DNA of 64,000 nt from Lachnoclostridium sp. UBA1308 (lineage in GTDB: Bacteria; Bacillota; Clostridia; Lachnospirales; Lachnospiraceae), in contig DBTU01000058.1 in NCBI GenBank assembly GCA_002307215.1, positions 62,001 to 126,000 on the forward strand, in the 5' to 3' direction. A model generated the notes under the pieces. It ran no database searches and was not told the origin of the DNA. It worked only from the letters and a program-made list of their open reading frames with translations. Shown here piece after piece: positions 53,038 through 62,543 of this stretch (within the stretch, counting starts at the first letter, position 1; each line of letters starts with the position of its first letter). A program made the translations under genes and the position numbers.

Positions 53038-54075
53038 TTATTTTGAGATTGTTGTACCGGTATCCTTCCTTATTAATAATCCTGTTAACTTATCCATCAA
53101 TAGGTCATATCCCTTCTTTACAAAAGGCAATGAATAGATATAAACGATCAAAGCAGCGATAAAGAATGAATATACAAGGTAAAGATAAGGCTGTTTTCTG
53201 AATAACTCAATCTTTGCAAGTACGGGTATGGTAAACAAATGAAGTACATATATTGTCAGAGTGCTAGTGCCGATATATGATAGAAAATTTTTCCTGGCAG
53301 TCATCAGATTCGTTATCGCTATAATCATTGCAAAAGCAATAATATAGATTAATATGCGTATTAACATGCCTTTTAGCTGTTCATCTTGAGCATAAGGTTT
53401 TCGGAGTAAAAGATACTCGATCTTGAACCATTTTTTTAATGACAGATACATTGATACGCTGGCAACGACAACTACCACTACTACACCAAGCAACTTGGGA
53501 AGTTTACGTATTTTAGTAATATGTTCTGCTGTGCAATAATAACCAAGTAGAAAAAAAGGTAAGAAATATATGACTCTGCCAAGTGCCATATATTCCGAAA
53601 ACTCTTTGCTCCAACCGCATAAAACTGCAATAACAATGCTAATCGGCATCAAAAAGCGCATCTTAATTATATCTTTTAAGAAGAACCTCCAGATAAAGAG
53701 TACCAGCAAATACCACAGGCCCCAATAAGGCTGGAAGAAACGGTAACCAGAATTCACATCATGGATAATCCTCGACCTGAATAAATAGTTGATAAAATTT
53801 AATATAAGGTAAGGTATCAAAATTGTTATAAATGCATTGCTTCTTATTTTTTCAAGGTTCTTTGAAAAATATCCGGATATGAACACCATAGCCGGCATAT
53901 GAAAGAAAAATACAAAAATGTATACGCTACGTGCGCTGTTATAATCACTTTTCAAAGAAGTGAGTATATGTCCCCAGACTACTAATAATATTAAAACTGC
54001 TCTTAAGTTATCAAACAAATAATCTCTAGTATTGTCTATCGTGATGGTTTGCTTCTCTAGTATACTTCTCTTCAT
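53038..54075 (-). CDS. Acyltransferase 3 family membrane protein
   Basis: A multi-pass membrane acyltransferase of 345 residues with about ten hydrophobic segments. The opening RDYLFDNLRAVLILLVVWGH holds the conserved His-containing motif, and FFHMPAMVFISGYF follows, matching the membrane fucose/O-acetyl transferase group (Acyl_transf_3). Such enzymes O-acetylate surface sugars or polymers. Its place beside the export genes suggests that the teichoic acid or glycan made here is acylated. GGAGGG precedes the ATG at 54075; a longer frame to 54087 has no site. Confidence 0.85.
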   Translation of the reverse strand: MKRSILEKQTITIDNTRDYLFDNLRAVLILLVVWGHILTSLKSDYNSARSVYIFVFFFHMPAMVFISGYFSKNLEKIRSNAFITILIPYLILNFINYLFRSRIIHDVNSGYRFFQPYWGLWYLLVLFIWRFFLKDIIKMRFLMPISIVIAVLCGWSKEFSEYMALGRVIYFLPFFLLGYYCTAEHITKIRKLPKLLGVVVVVVVASVSMYLSLKKWFKIEYLLLRKPYAQDEQLKGMLIRILIYIIAFAMIIAITNLMTARKNFLSYIGTSTLTIYVLHLFTIPVLAKIELFRKQPYLYLVYSFFIAALIVYIYSLPFVKKGYDLLMDKLTGLLIRKDTGTTISK

Positions 54076-54130
54076 GTAACCCTCCATATGTCATGAGCTT
54101 GCGCTCGAAAAAATTCCACACTTATAAAAT

Positions 54131-54160
54131 GCTGCTGAACAATATTCATTATTCAGCAGC
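54131..54160 (-). terminator. Terminator after leuA
   Basis: GCTGCTGAA and TTCAGCAGC form a 9-bp stem, followed on the minus strand by ATTTTAT. It lies just past the leuA stop. Confidence 0.7.
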
Positions 54161-54174
54161 AAATAAGTTTTCAC

Positions 54175-55842
54175 TTACCTAAATTTAAGTCTGTTTAAAG
54201 CACTGAATATCGCCCTGATTGAGGCTCTTGTTATGTTGGAGCTGATTCCCACTCCAAAGGTCGTCTTCCCATTTGATAAATCCAGCATCTGAATGTAGGC
54301 CGCTGCCTGGGCATTTTCACCGCCACCCAAAGCATGTTCTGTGTAATCAAGTATCTTAACCTGAATACCAAGTTCCTTCTGTAAGCCCTTCAGCGCTGCA
54401 TCGAGAGGACCGTTACCGACCGCCTCAATTTTTTTATCTATGCCGTTATCTGTATACACGATTGTTGCACCGGTATTCGCCTTGTCATTTTCTGAAATAT
54501 CCTCAACCTTACATTTCTTAAAATACAGCGGATCCTTCTGATCCAGATAGCAGGTCTTAAATTCACTCATTATCTGCTCCGGCGAAACTTCTCCCTGCTT
54601 TTCCGATAATGACTGAATTACATCTGCAAATTCCTTATGCATAGCTTTAGGCAACTTAAAGCCGAAGTAGTTTTCCATAATAAATGCTACTCCGCCTTTA
54701 CCGGATTGGCTGTTAATACGGACAATCGGTTCATATTGTCTGCCGATATCGGCTGGGTCAATCGGCAGATAGGGCACTGCCCAGATAGCACTATTACGCT
54801 CCTTCATTGCCTTAACACCTTTATTGATGGCATCTTGGTGTGATCCCGAAAAGGCTGTAAACACAAGCTTACCTGCATATGGATGACGATCATGTACTTT
54901 CATCTTACAAAGACGCTCATAAGCTTCGATGATATCATTGATATTATCAATCTCTAATTCCGGATTTATTCCCTGTGAAAACATATTGTAAGCCAAAGTT
55001 AAAATGTCTACATTACCGGTTCTCTCACCGTTACCAAACAAAGTACCTTCTACTCTGTCAGCTCCTGCAAGTATTGCTAATTCAGCAATTGCAATTCCGG
55101 TTCCACGGTCATTGTGCGGATGGACACTTAAAATAATGGAATCCCTGTTTTTAAAATGTCGGTCCATCCATTCAATCTGATCTGCATAGACATTAGCTGT
55201 ATTCATCTCAACCGTTGCGGGCAGATTAAATATTAGTTTATTCTCCGGTGTAGGCTCCCAGATATCTTGAACAGCTGTACATACCTCAAGAGCATACTCA
55301 AGTTCTGTCCCGGTAAAGCTTTCCGGCGAATATTCCAGTCTGATTTGCCCCGGAAAATCCTTTGCATACTCCTTTACTAACTTTGTTCCTTCCACCGCAA
55401 TCTGCTTAATTTCTTCCTTAGACAGATGGAATACAACATCCCTTTGCAAAGTTGAGGTTGAATTATAGATATGAACAACTGCCTTTTTGATACCCTCTAG
55501 GGCTTCAAAGGTTCTCTTTAATAAATGCTCTCTACACTGTACCAATACCTGAACTGTTACATCCGCAGGTATTAATCTGCGGTCGACTAGTTGTCTTAGA
55601 AAATCAAATTCTATCTGAGAAGCCGACGGGAAACCCACTTCAATTTCCTTAAATCCCAGCTTCACCAGTAATTGGAAATATTCAATCTTCTCCTCAACCA
55701 TCATTGGTTCGATCAAAGCCTGATTTCCATCTCTCAAATCCACACTACACCAGATAGGCGAATGCTCAATCTGCTTATTCGGCCATTGTCTGTCCGGTAT
55801 ATTTATTACCTGATTTCGTTGATATCTTTTATAATTCAACAT
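54175..55842 (-). CDS. leuA: 2-isopropylmalate synthase
   Basis: The first committed step of leucine synthesis: acetyl-CoA plus 2-oxoisovalerate. The chain of 555 residues is the long LeuA2 type. The metal and substrate site motif WCSVDLRDGNQAL is near the N-terminus, followed by VGFPSASQIEFDFLR and SVHPHNDRGTGIAIAEL, VEGTLFGNGERTGN (HxH and GN signatures). A regulatory C-terminal domain (about 430-555) ends in NITRASIRAIFSALNRL; it usually binds leucine for feedback control. I chose the ATG at 55842 with GGAG upstream; the frame runs open to 55890. No T-box leader fits in the short gap upstream. Confidence 0.95.
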   Translation of the reverse strand: MLNYKRYQRNQVINIPDRQWPNKQIEHSPIWCSVDLRDGNQALIEPMMVEEKIEYFQLLVKLGFKEIEVGFPSASQIEFDFLRQLVDRRLIPADVTVQVLVQCREHLLKRTFEALEGIKKAVVHIYNSTSTLQRDVVFHLSKEEIKQIAVEGTKLVKEYAKDFPGQIRLEYSPESFTGTELEYALEVCTAVQDIWEPTPENKLIFNLPATVEMNTANVYADQIEWMDRHFKNRDSIILSVHPHNDRGTGIAIAELAILAGADRVEGTLFGNGERTGNVDILTLAYNMFSQGINPELEIDNINDIIEAYERLCKMKVHDRHPYAGKLVFTAFSGSHQDAINKGVKAMKERNSAIWAVPYLPIDPADIGRQYEPIVRINSQSGKGGVAFIMENYFGFKLPKAMHKEFADVIQSLSEKQGEVSPEQIMSEFKTCYLDQKDPLYFKKCKVEDISENDKANTGATIVYTDNGIDKKIEAVGNGPLDAALKGLQKELGIQVKILDYTEHALGGGENAQAAAYIQMLDLSNGKTTFGVGISSNITRASIRAIFSALNRLKFR

Positions 55843-55960
55843 AATAATCTCCATTCTGCCGCAAACCCGCGAATTTGGACAGCAGCACAATATTTATTCA
55901 ATACAAGAATGACCAAATTATAGCATCAAGGTATTGATTTGACAACTATTTTTTAGAACT

Positions 55961-57178
55961 TCACTGCTTAATCAGGTGGATATTGACTGATGGCACATTG
56001 CCCAATTTTGAGTAGCCTGTAATCTCGGATCCAATTATTACAGAATATGTACCAACCGAATAATTGGTTAAATCAATATATGGCTTGATATCATCTTTTG
56101 AAATCTCGTCAATTTCCTTTTTCGGCCCTGAAAGCAGTAAGGTAATCGGACCGGTAGTCAGATAATCAAGTCCCATTCCCTTCGGCAGATTCTTAACATC
56201 GATTTCGGACGGCAATACAGTGAATTCCTTGGTCTTAGCCTCCTCAACCGATATATTTACTACGGCCGTCTTATTATCACCAACAAGGTAAACGCCACTT
56301 GGCAGCTGCTCCTGAAGATTAACTTCTTTTTCGACATTGTCAAAAACCCCGCTTACATCCTCCGATATGGACAAATCATCAATACCGGCTAATACCTCAT
56401 CTTCTGCTGCCACCTCAATTGTTTGCGGTTCATATTCGATACCGGATAATGTATATCCGCTCACAGGTGTTCCGGTCGGAGTAATATCTAAATTAATTGT
56501 CTTGGTATTATATATCCCAATAAATACCGGAATTGAATTCTTGCTAAAGGACAGATTCGTGGAATCAATCTCTTTCCCTTTTTCGTCCAAAACTTTCGGT
56601 TCCTCAATGGAATTAAAAGACTTCGTATAACCTGTAACATCTACATTAACAACCACATTTGCTATCTTATCTATCTTACTCTTGGGTCCGGATATCCGAA
56701 TAATGGTACTGGCTGTCTTCTCATACACATACAAGCCTTCCGCGAGATCACCCGTCTGTTCGACATTAACCTTGAAGTGTCCCTCTACCAGATTCTCAAG
56801 CTCCACTTTCATTACCTGATTTAAGCCGCTGATAACCGTAACATCATAGGGATTTCCCAGATACTTTATGTTGATCGTAACTGTATTTAGATCTGACAGC
56901 TTCGATATATCGGCTGTAATTCTAAAGTCATCCTTATTAAGTTTCTCTGCAACGGATCTTTTTGCTGCCGCTGTAAAATCTATGGTTGCTCCTTCCGTAA
57001 TGTTATACACCTGATTCAGAGCTTTTATTTCATCCGCATTCTGTACATCTACCTTTATATTGGAAAAGTTCACCTTGGTAATCGGATCATCTACATTGGT
57101 GATAACCAGCCATAGGATTACAGCGAGAATAATAGCAAGAATTTTTAAGCCGATATTTCTAGTCAACTTCTCTTTCAT
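55961..57178 (-). CDS. cdaR: YbbR-domain protein, regulator of CdaA
   Basis: A membrane-anchored protein of 405 residues with one N-terminal helix (about 8-27) and an extracellular stretch of YbbR repeats. At least four similar segments can be followed, each with a motif like TIRISGPKSKIDKIANVVV, and the last reads ITLLLSGPKKEIDEI. In Firmicutes CdaR binds and controls the diadenylate cyclase CdaA. The start overlaps the cdaA end by 20 bases, so the pair is coupled. Confidence 0.93.
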   Translation of the reverse strand: MKEKLTRNIGLKILAIILAVILWLVITNVDDPITKVNFSNIKVDVQNADEIKALNQVYNITEGATIDFTAAAKRSVAEKLNKDDFRITADISKLSDLNTVTINIKYLGNPYDVTVISGLNQVMKVELENLVEGHFKVNVEQTGDLAEGLYVYEKTASTIIRISGPKSKIDKIANVVVNVDVTGYTKSFNSIEEPKVLDEKGKEIDSTNLSFSKNSIPVFIGIYNTKTINLDITPTGTPVSGYTLSGIEYEPQTIEVAAEDEVLAGIDDLSISEDVSGVFDNVEKEVNLQEQLPSGVYLVGDNKTAVVNISVEEAKTKEFTVLPSEIDVKNLPKGMGLDYLTTGPITLLLSGPKKEIDEISKDDIKPYIDLTNYSVGTYSVIIGSEITGYSKLGNVPSVNIHLIKQ

Positions 57179-58037
57179 TCTTTATTCTTCCCTTCCACAA
57201 TCTTAATTTCTTAGCCTCTACAGTTTTTTTCTGGGCAGAAATTAATTTTGTTCTCAGATAATCTCCATCCACGTTACGGATCAATTTACCTCCCTTGGCG
57301 ATGGATACCTTGCCGGTTTCTTCCGATACAACAATCGTTAGGCTGTCTGTTACTTCACTGATTCCAATGCCAGCACGGTGTCTGGTTCCAAGATCTTTAC
57401 TCAACTGCATATTATCAGATAAAGGTAAATAACAGGTAGCTGCCGTGATCCGGTTTCCCTTAATAATCACTGCGCCGTCATGCAGCGGAGTGTTATGTTC
57501 AAATATATTGATTAAAAGTTCACTGCTTACCAGACTGTCAATATATATACCAGTTCTTTCAAAATCCGTCAAAGGTGTATTCTCTTCCAGTACAATCAGC
57601 GCACCCGTCTTTACTCTTGCAAGCTCAAAGGTAGCCCGCACAATCTGATTCAGAGTGTGATCTGAAAACTTCTCATTTCTATCCCTAGAATCATCAAATG
57701 TGATAAGAGACTTCATTATATTCTTCTGTCCAAGCTGCTCCAGTGCCTTACGAAATTCCGGCTGAAAAATAATTACTATTGCAATAATACCAACATTTAT
57801 TGTATTTTTAATCAGCCATATAATGACATTCAAATCGAATAATACTGCTGCAAACCAGAAAATCATAACTACAACAAGGCCTTTCACCAGTGACCAAGCC
57901 CTAGTTGTTTTAACCCACTTTACGATCTGGTAAATCAAGAAAGCCAGAATACATATTTCCAGGATATCCGTTGGGTGTATTTTCGGAATATATAACCACA
58001 CCATGTAATCGTTAACTAAATTTTTAATTGATTGCAT
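57159..58037 (-). CDS. cdaA: Diadenylate cyclase CdaA
   Basis: Makes c-di-AMP from two ATP, the second messenger that governs potassium uptake and wall homeostasis. Three membrane helices lie in residues about 25-95, followed by the DAC (DisA_N) domain with the catalytic DGAVII (187-192) and RHRAGIGISE (219-228). Both are intact. The 292-residue length is normal. AGAGGAG lies just ahead of the ATG. It precedes cdaR in the usual order, but the glmM gene that often follows is replaced here by leuA. Confidence 0.96.
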   Translation of the reverse strand: MQSIKNLVNDYMVWLYIPKIHPTDILEICILAFLIYQIVKWVKTTRAWSLVKGLVVVMIFWFAAVLFDLNVIIWLIKNTINVGIIAIVIIFQPEFRKALEQLGQKNIMKSLITFDDSRDRNEKFSDHTLNQIVRATFELARVKTGALIVLEENTPLTDFERTGIYIDSLVSSELLINIFEHNTPLHDGAVIIKGNRITAATCYLPLSDNMQLSKDLGTRHRAGIGISEVTDSLTIVVSEETGKVSIAKGGKLIRNVDGDYLRTKLISAQKKTVEAKKLRLWKGRIKNEREVD

Positions 58038-58066
58038 CCCTTCTCCTCTAACCCAGATTATTTATC

Positions 58067-59098
58067 TTAATCCTCCGTATTATCTGAATTAATATCCTCA
58101 TCCTCGTCGTAATCATCATCCTGCTCTATGTCCTGTTTACGAATTTCTGACCTGTATAATCCATGCCCTGAACTCTTAACATTGATATGTTTTACCTTTA
58201 CCTGAGGTGGTGTTACGTTAACCTTAGGAATCGCTTTTACATAGTAATAATATACATCATCTTCAAATTGAACACGCTCCGCACCGGAATAGTCAAGTGT
58301 CAGCTCAAAGAAATGAATGACAAAAACAATAGCTGCCGAAAAAATCGTGCCCAGAATCATGCTCAAAATCTGATTTGTCTGGTCAAAGATCAAATCGCTA
58401 AATAAAAATCCCAAAATACTGGTTAACGCACCTGCTGCGATTGATATCTCAAAGGCATAGTCAAATCTCATTCTTCTGACATAGTAAACTACCAGCAGAA
58501 TTAAAGCAAATATCACAATTGACATGATCATCGGCTTATTACCCAAAAGACTGTCAATGACGCCGGTATAAAGCTTTAGGATATCTTCTACGGAGGTATT
58601 GCTTTGAGAGTTGATGGCTGCTTTGATTACTTGAAAAATATAATAAATAAATACGCCGCATGCCGTCGGAATAATTGCTATCGGAGTGAAAATAAGTCCA
58701 AGCAGAATAGGAATCATATAAGGTATTCCCATCATATATAAAATAGGAACTGCCAGTAATACATAACCCAGTCTTGGCGTAAATCTGGCAAACAATAAAT
58801 ATATAATCAACAGCATTATAATAACAATAATTGATAAAAACGGCGAAATATAATATACATGCAACGTAGCAAGCGCTAATGCAAATAATACCATAATTGA
58901 CGACGGTGTAAACGCACTGATTAACGATATTGCCAGAACTATAGGTATGGACAGAAATCTGGAATCATACCCTATCTCTCTGTTTATTTGTAAAAAAGCA
59001 ATGAATGCAAAGATAAATTTAGCAGCCGGAATCAGATAAATATCCTTCTTCTGATAAAAACCTCTCACCCGTTCTCTAAATACCAACAATGGCATCAT
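58067..59098 (-). CDS. Multi-pass membrane protein of unknown function upstream of cdaA
   Basis: 343 residues with about eight hydrophobic segments, for example LSIIVIIMLLIIYLLFARF and SIVIFALILLVVYYVRRM. A cytoplasmic C-terminal tail (about 275-343) ends in a strongly acidic run of Asp/Glu. I do not recognise the family. The ATG at 59098 has GGGAGG about nine bases upstream; the longer frame to 59140 would overlap the gene before. It sits between a small membrane protein and cdaA with gaps of about 20-30 bases, so it likely shares the cda transcript. A transport or c-di-AMP-linked role would be conjecture. Confidence 0.75.
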   Translation of the reverse strand: MMPLLVFRERVRGFYQKKDIYLIPAAKFIFAFIAFLQINREIGYDSRFLSIPIVLAISLISAFTPSSIMVLFALALATLHVYYISPFLSIIVIIMLLIIYLLFARFTPRLGYVLLAVPILYMMGIPYMIPILLGLIFTPIAIIPTACGVFIYYIFQVIKAAINSQSNTSVEDILKLYTGVIDSLLGNKPMIMSIVIFALILLVVYYVRRMRFDYAFEISIAAGALTSILGFLFSDLIFDQTNQILSMILGTIFSAAIVFVIHFFELTLDYSGAERVQFEDDVYYYYVKAIPKVNVTPPQVKVKHINVKSSGHGLYRSEIRKQDIEQDDDYDEDEDINSDNTED

Positions 59099-59117
59099 AT
59101 TGTATTTCCTCCCAAAC

Positions 59118-59519
59118 TTAAACTTCCGGTGTTTCATCATTATAAAGCTTATTCAGACGTTTCAATAATTTATAATACTTACCAAGCTTTTTACGTGACT
59201 TATCATATTTGACGGACGATAATACTGCCGTACCCAGTCCGTATACCGCAATGATCATGATATAAATGCCTAAGACATCCGTTCCGATTGCTTTATAATT
59301 CAGAGTAACTGCATTTCCTATGAGATATTCCGATTTATAAATAAAAACAAGTGTCAATATCAGAACATATCCAAGTGTCGAACAAATAATGGATTTAATT
59401 ATCTCATATCTTACATAATCCGTTTTATAATATTTACTTAAATGTATGTCTTCTTTCCCTTCCTTGCTCTCATAAAGCGCCAGTTTCGTCATCAGTCTGA
59501 TTCTATTATTGTTAAGCAT
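59118..59519 (-). CDS. Small membrane protein of unknown function, first gene of the cda operon
   Basis: A 133-residue protein with two membrane helices (about 44-63 and 80-103) between charged ends. I cannot name its family. AAGGAGG lies five bases ahead of the ATG. It heads a run of four closely spaced genes: itself, the multi-pass protein, cdaA and cdaR. Possible extended -10 promoter upstream at 59633-59641. Confidence 0.75.
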   Translation of the reverse strand: MLNNNRIRLMTKLALYESKEGKEDIHLSKYYKTDYVRYEIIKSIICSTLGYVLILTLVFIYKSEYLIGNAVTLNYKAIGTDVLGIYIMIIAVYGLGTAVLSSVKYDKSRKKLGKYYKLLKRLNKLYNDETPEV

Positions 59520-59632
59520 TACAGCCTCCTTTTCAGGATCATCCTTAAATCATTCTCATTATTTTCCAGTATTATTCATTTTATTTCTATCATTCCAAAG
59601 AAATAAACACTTTGTAACAAGGGTTTATGCTT

Positions 59633-59641
59633 ATTATACCA
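59633..59641 (-). promoter_or_regulatory. Extended -10 promoter of the cda operon
   Basis: TGGTATAAT (TGn plus TATAAT) on the minus strand, about 115 bases upstream of the first gene. The -35 region is weak. The interval 59740-59978 has no visible gene. Confidence 0.5.
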
Positions 59642-59699
59642 TAACAGAAATCGAATATCGAGAAATTTTTTCTCATCTGGAAAAATGAGTATTACAGCG

Positions 59700-59738
59700 C
59701 ACAACCAAAAGATGCTACCGCATAGCGCGGTAGCATCT
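59700..59738 (-). terminator. Terminator hairpin downstream of the AAA_14 gene
   Basis: AGATGCTACCGC and GCGGTAGCATCT form a 12-bp stem with a 5-base loop (59710-59738). On the minus strand it is followed by TTTTGGTTGT, a modest T-tract. It lies about 240 bases past the gene end and just upstream of the cda promoter. Confidence 0.6.
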
Positions 59739-59978
59739 GTACTTAATATATTAGTAAAGCATTGCTCTTATGATTCCTTGTTCTTCATAGTCGGGAAATC
59801 ATTCTTGATACTGTAGATCCTTTTATATGTCATCTTTTCCTTATTTCTTGCATGTTTTGTTTTTCATCCAATTCATTATTCTATACATTTCTTTACAAAT
59901 GGTCGTAAATCTGTCGTAAGTTGGTCGTAAAATGTTAGTCTGTGTCTATTTGCTGCTTCTTTTTCTCATTCCTGTTAC

Positions 59979-61172
59979 TTACTTATCCAACAGCCAATTT
60001 TTAATATCCATTATTTTTATTCCTTCATATTGATAATCATCATGTCTCGTTCTTGCAATCAATATTCTTGGATACGCATCCTTAATTTTCAACAAAGGAT
60101 CAACTTCTCTCACAAAAGTAGTCTCGGCAGATATATCATCTGAAACCTGAATATAGATTTTTTCATCATGCTTCATTGCTACAAAATCAATTTCTTTCTT
60201 GTATAGAACACCCGCATATATTTCATAGCCTCTACGCATCAGCTCAATTGCAACAATATTCTCAATTATCCTGCCATAATCCATATTTCTAGTTCCCAAT
60301 TTGGCATATCTGAATGCATGATCGCTTAGATAATCTTTTTCACTTGATGCAAGATACTTCTTCCCCTGAATATCGTATCTTCTTACTTCGTAAAAAGCAA
60401 AAGCATTACACAAGTATTCCATATATTTTCCGACTGTTTTATGATTAATCTTATCCTTATTTTTTGTCAGGGTATCTGCAATTTTACGTGCCGAGGACAG
60501 GTTAGAAATATTATCCATTAGAAAGTCAGCGATTCTATCCATAAGTGCCTCATTTCTAATCTTATATTTTTGCCTGATATCACGCACTATTAATGTATTA
60601 AAAACATCTTCAATGTAATTATACTTTTCCTCTTGCCCTTGGTATGCATAAGAACCCGCCATACCCCCGTCTTTTATATATTGGTCAAATGCCTTCTCAA
60701 GATCCTCTTTCTGATAGTATTCCATATATTCCGCAAATGAAAATGGATATACTTCTATCTCATAAGTTCTTCCGGTGAATAATGTCGCAAGATCGCTACT
60801 TAGTAAAAATGCATTAGAACCAGTAACATAAATATCATATTTACCTGAAGAATGAAGGCTGTTGATTGTCAACTCAAAGCTTGGACACATCTGCACTTCA
60901 TCTATAAATAAATAGTTATTTTTTCCACGTCGATAGTGTTCTTCAACATAATTATTTAGCGTATGATATTCTTTTAATCCTTCATATTTCAGATTAGTAA
61001 AATCAATATATATGATATTGCTGTCCTTTTTACTCTCTTCAATCCATCCAATGTAACTATCCATCAATCTGGATTTACCACTTCGTCTGACACCTGTAAC
61101 CACTTTAATATCAGGCGTTCCACATACTCTCTTTAACTTATCCAGATAAAGAGTTCTTTCTATTAATTTCAA
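59979..61172 (-). CDS. AAA_14/DUF4143 ATPase
   Basis: A 397-residue P-loop ATPase of a family common in gut bacteria and archaea. Walker A is VTGVRRSGKSRLM, Walker B NYLFIDEVQMCP and the sensor region DIYVTGSNAFLLSSD. The C-terminal DUF4143 part has FRYAKLGTRNMDYGRIIENI and YEIYAGVLYKKEIDFVAMK, which resembles a PD-(D/E)xK nuclease-like core (E-I-D-F-V). The best start is a TTG at 61172, eight bases after AGAGG; a GTG at 61181 overlaps the site. Members are often solitary and horizontally spread; no substrate is known. Confidence 0.88.
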   Translation of the reverse strand: MKLIERTLYLDKLKRVCGTPDIKVVTGVRRSGKSRLMDSYIGWIEESKKDSNIIYIDFTNLKYEGLKEYHTLNNYVEEHYRRGKNNYLFIDEVQMCPSFELTINSLHSSGKYDIYVTGSNAFLLSSDLATLFTGRTYEIEVYPFSFAEYMEYYQKEDLEKAFDQYIKDGGMAGSYAYQGQEEKYNYIEDVFNTLIVRDIRQKYKIRNEALMDRIADFLMDNISNLSSARKIADTLTKNKDKINHKTVGKYMEYLCNAFAFYEVRRYDIQGKKYLASSEKDYLSDHAFRYAKLGTRNMDYGRIIENIVAIELMRRGYEIYAGVLYKKEIDFVAMKHDEKIYIQVSDDISAETTFVREVDPLLKIKDAYPRILIARTRHDDYQYEGIKIMDIKNWLLDK

Positions 61173-61467
61173 AGCTTTCACCTCTTTTCATTTTTATTAT
61201 ATCCTATTCTATTTCCCAATATCAATATTTTTTCATTTTTGGGAAATAACATTTTCTTAAAAATGACACCTTGCTCCGGTGTTTCTACCTACTTCCAGTG
61301 AATTGGATATCATAGCACCCTTAATTTCAAAAGTGCTCCCGAATTCCGAGTTCCTACTATCGCAGTATTCCTAACTTCAGCAGAATTCCATGTTCCCTCA
61401 GATCAAGATAAGTAATACCTTATGAGCTTTTACTGGGTATAGAAGCACTCGCTCACCAGTCGTTCTT
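61173..61467. other. Intergenic stretch upstream of the AAA_14 gene
   Basis: About 295 bases with no recognisable gene. The minus-strand continuation of the decayed recD2 fragment cannot be followed here. The segment at about 61290-61410 contains short imperfect repeats of GAATTC-type words (AATTCCGA, AATTCCAT) without clear structure. Confidence 0.4.
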
Positions 61468-61790
61468 TTAGCGCTCCTTCAGATCAATCGCAGTAACATT
61501 TCCGATATCTCCATTGAAAACCTCTTTATCATAATTATTCCTGATCTGCATCACCTTATCTCCCGCTCGTATTATGGAGCCGCTGCGGCGAAGCCCCTTC
61601 ACCCGTAGGATTAAGTGCCTCCTGTAATACCATGTTTAGATTGGTCGCACCTACAACTCCCCTTTGCATTGGAGGTATCCGGAATTTTGCCCTGATTAAT
61701 CATATGTGCATTCATAATGATACGGCTAGTCTGTGCCTGCCTAAAGATTCTGGCAAGAATCGTATAACCATTTTCCGAATTCTGATATGT
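61468..61790 (-). pseudogene. recD2: Decayed fragment of RecD2-like helicase gene
   Basis: Three collinear pieces in different frames match RecD2 helicase in the right order. First ILARIFRQAQTSRIIMNAHM followed by INQGKIPDTSNAKG (about 61660-61785). Then GATNLNMVLQEALNPTGEG (about 61580-61640), with about 60 family residues missing between. Then IIRAGDKVMQIRNNYDKEVF followed by NGDIGNVTAIDLKER (61468-61573), one base out of frame, ending at a stop. The N-terminal two thirds and the C-terminal helicase part are absent. It is a dead remnant. Confidence 0.8.
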
Positions 61791-61845
61791 AATTCATTCA
61801 ACGATACATCTTATTTTGATCACCGGATCATCACCTTTTACTGTG

Positions 61846-62301
61846 TTATCTGAAATACTCGTCTTTTAGAGAGTCTATCATTTCGAAGGGAAATGTTTCA
61901 GCGCAACTGTCAGGTATTTCTTCCAACAGCACAATAATCTCTTTCACAAGTTCAATTGCTTCTTTGCTATGTTTTCCTTCTGGTGGCATATGTCTCACAT
62001 ACCATATTTGATCATAGATTTCAACATGCGATATAAGCGCTTCGACATCCATTCTAAAATCGGATTCATTTTTTTCGTTTGCCTCACCATAACGCGCAAT
62101 CGTCATCTGAAGTCTCCTAAGAACTGCTTTTTTATTAATGTCCAGCGGAATATAGATCCTAACGTTATCATCCTGCTGTTCTGGTTCACTGGCGTCTAGT
62201 CTGATTTCCATGATCGAATTGTCAATCAGCCATGGCTCATTAATATATAGTGGTGTTTTGTCTTTTGGAATCGGATAAGCATCCAATCTATGATATTCCA
62301 T
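61846..62301 (-). CDS. Hypothetical protein, 151 residues
   Basis: I do not recognise this protein. It is acidic and probably soluble, with a beta-rich first half (MEIRLDASEPEQQDDNVRIY) and a helical end (SKEAIELVKEIIVLLEEIPD). The start at 62301 is chosen because AGGGAG lies about nine bases upstream. The same frame runs on to 62484 through 61 more codons, but that part begins with TTG, lacks a binding site and may be leftover sequence. It directly adjoins the recD2 remnant. Confidence 0.55.
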   Translation of the reverse strand: MEYHRLDAYPIPKDKTPLYINEPWLIDNSIMEIRLDASEPEQQDDNVRIYIPLDINKKAVLRRLQMTIARYGEANEKNESDFRMDVEALISHVEIYDQIWYVRHMPPEGKHSKEAIELVKEIIVLLEEIPDSCAETFPFEMIDSLKDEYFR

Positions 62302-62543
62302 CTTTACTATCTCCCTGTTCAAATTATATTTTAGCAAAATCTCATAATTTCTTCTACAATTTACTGTTGGATTATACATCTTACAGTAGCTTCTTTTCAT
62401 AATTTCATCTTTGTTTTCATGTATATCTTCCAGTTTTGCAACATCAGCATCATACTTTGCCTTTGACTTTTCTACCCTTACCAAGTCCTGACAAGATGCT
62501 CTCTGCCTACTCTCTCACATCCGGCTCTATTCTTGTATACAAA

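Noticed and set aside
55843..55960. T-box leader for leuA
   Set aside because: The gap is only about 118 bases, and the conserved GGGTGG.ACCGCG-type T-box sequence and terminator are absent.
62302..62484. N-terminal extension of the 151-residue hypothetical protein
   Set aside because: It begins at a TTG without a binding site, while a good site lies before the ATG at 62301. It cannot be fully excluded.
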